Shown: piece by piece, positions 63,717 to 64,000 of the stretch | How positions within the stretch are numbered: position 1 is the stretch's first letter | Layout of the letters: each line of letters begins with the position of its first letter | DNA from: an uncultured Candidatus Pelagibacter sp. | Lineage (GTDB): Bacteria > Pseudomonadota > Alphaproteobacteria > Pelagibacterales > Pelagibacteraceae | Assembly (NCBI RefSeq): GCF_943788075.1 | Contig: NZ_CALSOW010000002.1 | Span: 124,001-188,000, forward strand | DNA length: 64,000 nt | Reading direction: 5' to 3' | The notes under the pieces: model-generated | What the model was told of the DNA's origin: nothing | Seen by the model: the letters and a program-made list of their open reading frames with translations, nothing else | The model's database searches: none | Program-made: the position numbers and the translations under genes

Positions 63717-64000
63717 TTATAATTTTACTGTTTTTGATTTTTCTAATTTTCCATCAAAAAAATCAATAATATTTTGTATTGTCTCTTTACCCATTCTTGT
63801 CATGCACTCTTCTGTAAAAGCTGCTGTGTGTGGACTTAGAAAAACTTTATCGTTTTTAAGTAAAGGATTGTTTGACTCTGGTGGTTCAATTTCAAAAACA
63901 TCTAAACCAGCACCAAAAATTAAATCTTCTTTTAAAGCTTTATCTAAATCAATTTCATTAACAATTCCACCTCTAGCAGCATTAATTATAATACAATTTT
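63717..64000 (-). CDS. D-isomer 2-hydroxyacid dehydrogenase (phosphoglycerate-dehydrogenase-like), truncated by window edge
   Basis: Reverse strand INAARGGIVNEIDLDKALKEDLIFGAGLDVFEIEPPESNNPLLKNDKVFLSPHTAAFTEECMTRMGKETIQNI. Confidence 0.9.
   Translation of the reverse strand, partial: NCIIINAARGGIVNEIDLDKALKEDLIFGAGLDVFEIEPPESNNPLLKNDKVFLSPHTAAFTEECMTRMGKETIQNIIDFFDGKLEKSKTVKL

Noticed and set aside
1-64000. CRISPR arrays, transposons, prophage genes, tRNA/rRNA genes
   Set aside because: No regularly spaced repeats, transposase/integrase/phage proteins, or cloverleaf-like segments noticed; most intergenic gaps are too short to hold RNA genes.

Overview
AT-rich, gene-dense window with short intergenic spacers. 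Gene order and protein character look like a SAR11/Pelagibacterales-type alphaproteobacterial genome (inference from family content and streamlining; no database search was run). Most of it is core housekeeping: gshAB, purF/cvpA, dnaB, rplI-rpsR-rpsF, fabD-fabG-acpP-gmk, ksgA-pdxA-surA-lptD-lptG-lptF, pepA, ndk, purMN, hdaA, aspS, accBC, aroQ, thiSG, rne, mrcA, prfB, tyrS, anmK, iscR-sufBCDS-sufU-sufT-sufA and glnA. The right third is more accessory: a SAM-riboswitch-controlled homocysteine methyltransferase, a molybdopterin (moaABCDE) plus MsrPQ-like island, and a sugar/inositol-like catabolic cluster. The strongest non-ORF signals are (1) a probable tandem SAM-II + SAM-V riboswitch leader upstream of the homocysteine methyltransferase, (2) the programmed +1 frameshift of prfB, (3) a near-canonical IscR type-1 operator overlapping the iscR promoter, and (4) an unusual concentration of single-base frameshifts in sufD, sufS and nearly every gene at 53.9-57.5 kb. 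The frameshifts are more likely consensus errors or recent decay than biology, but they need checking. I saw no CRISPR array, mobile element, rRNA or tRNA gene, and no convincing wholly new multi-gene system.
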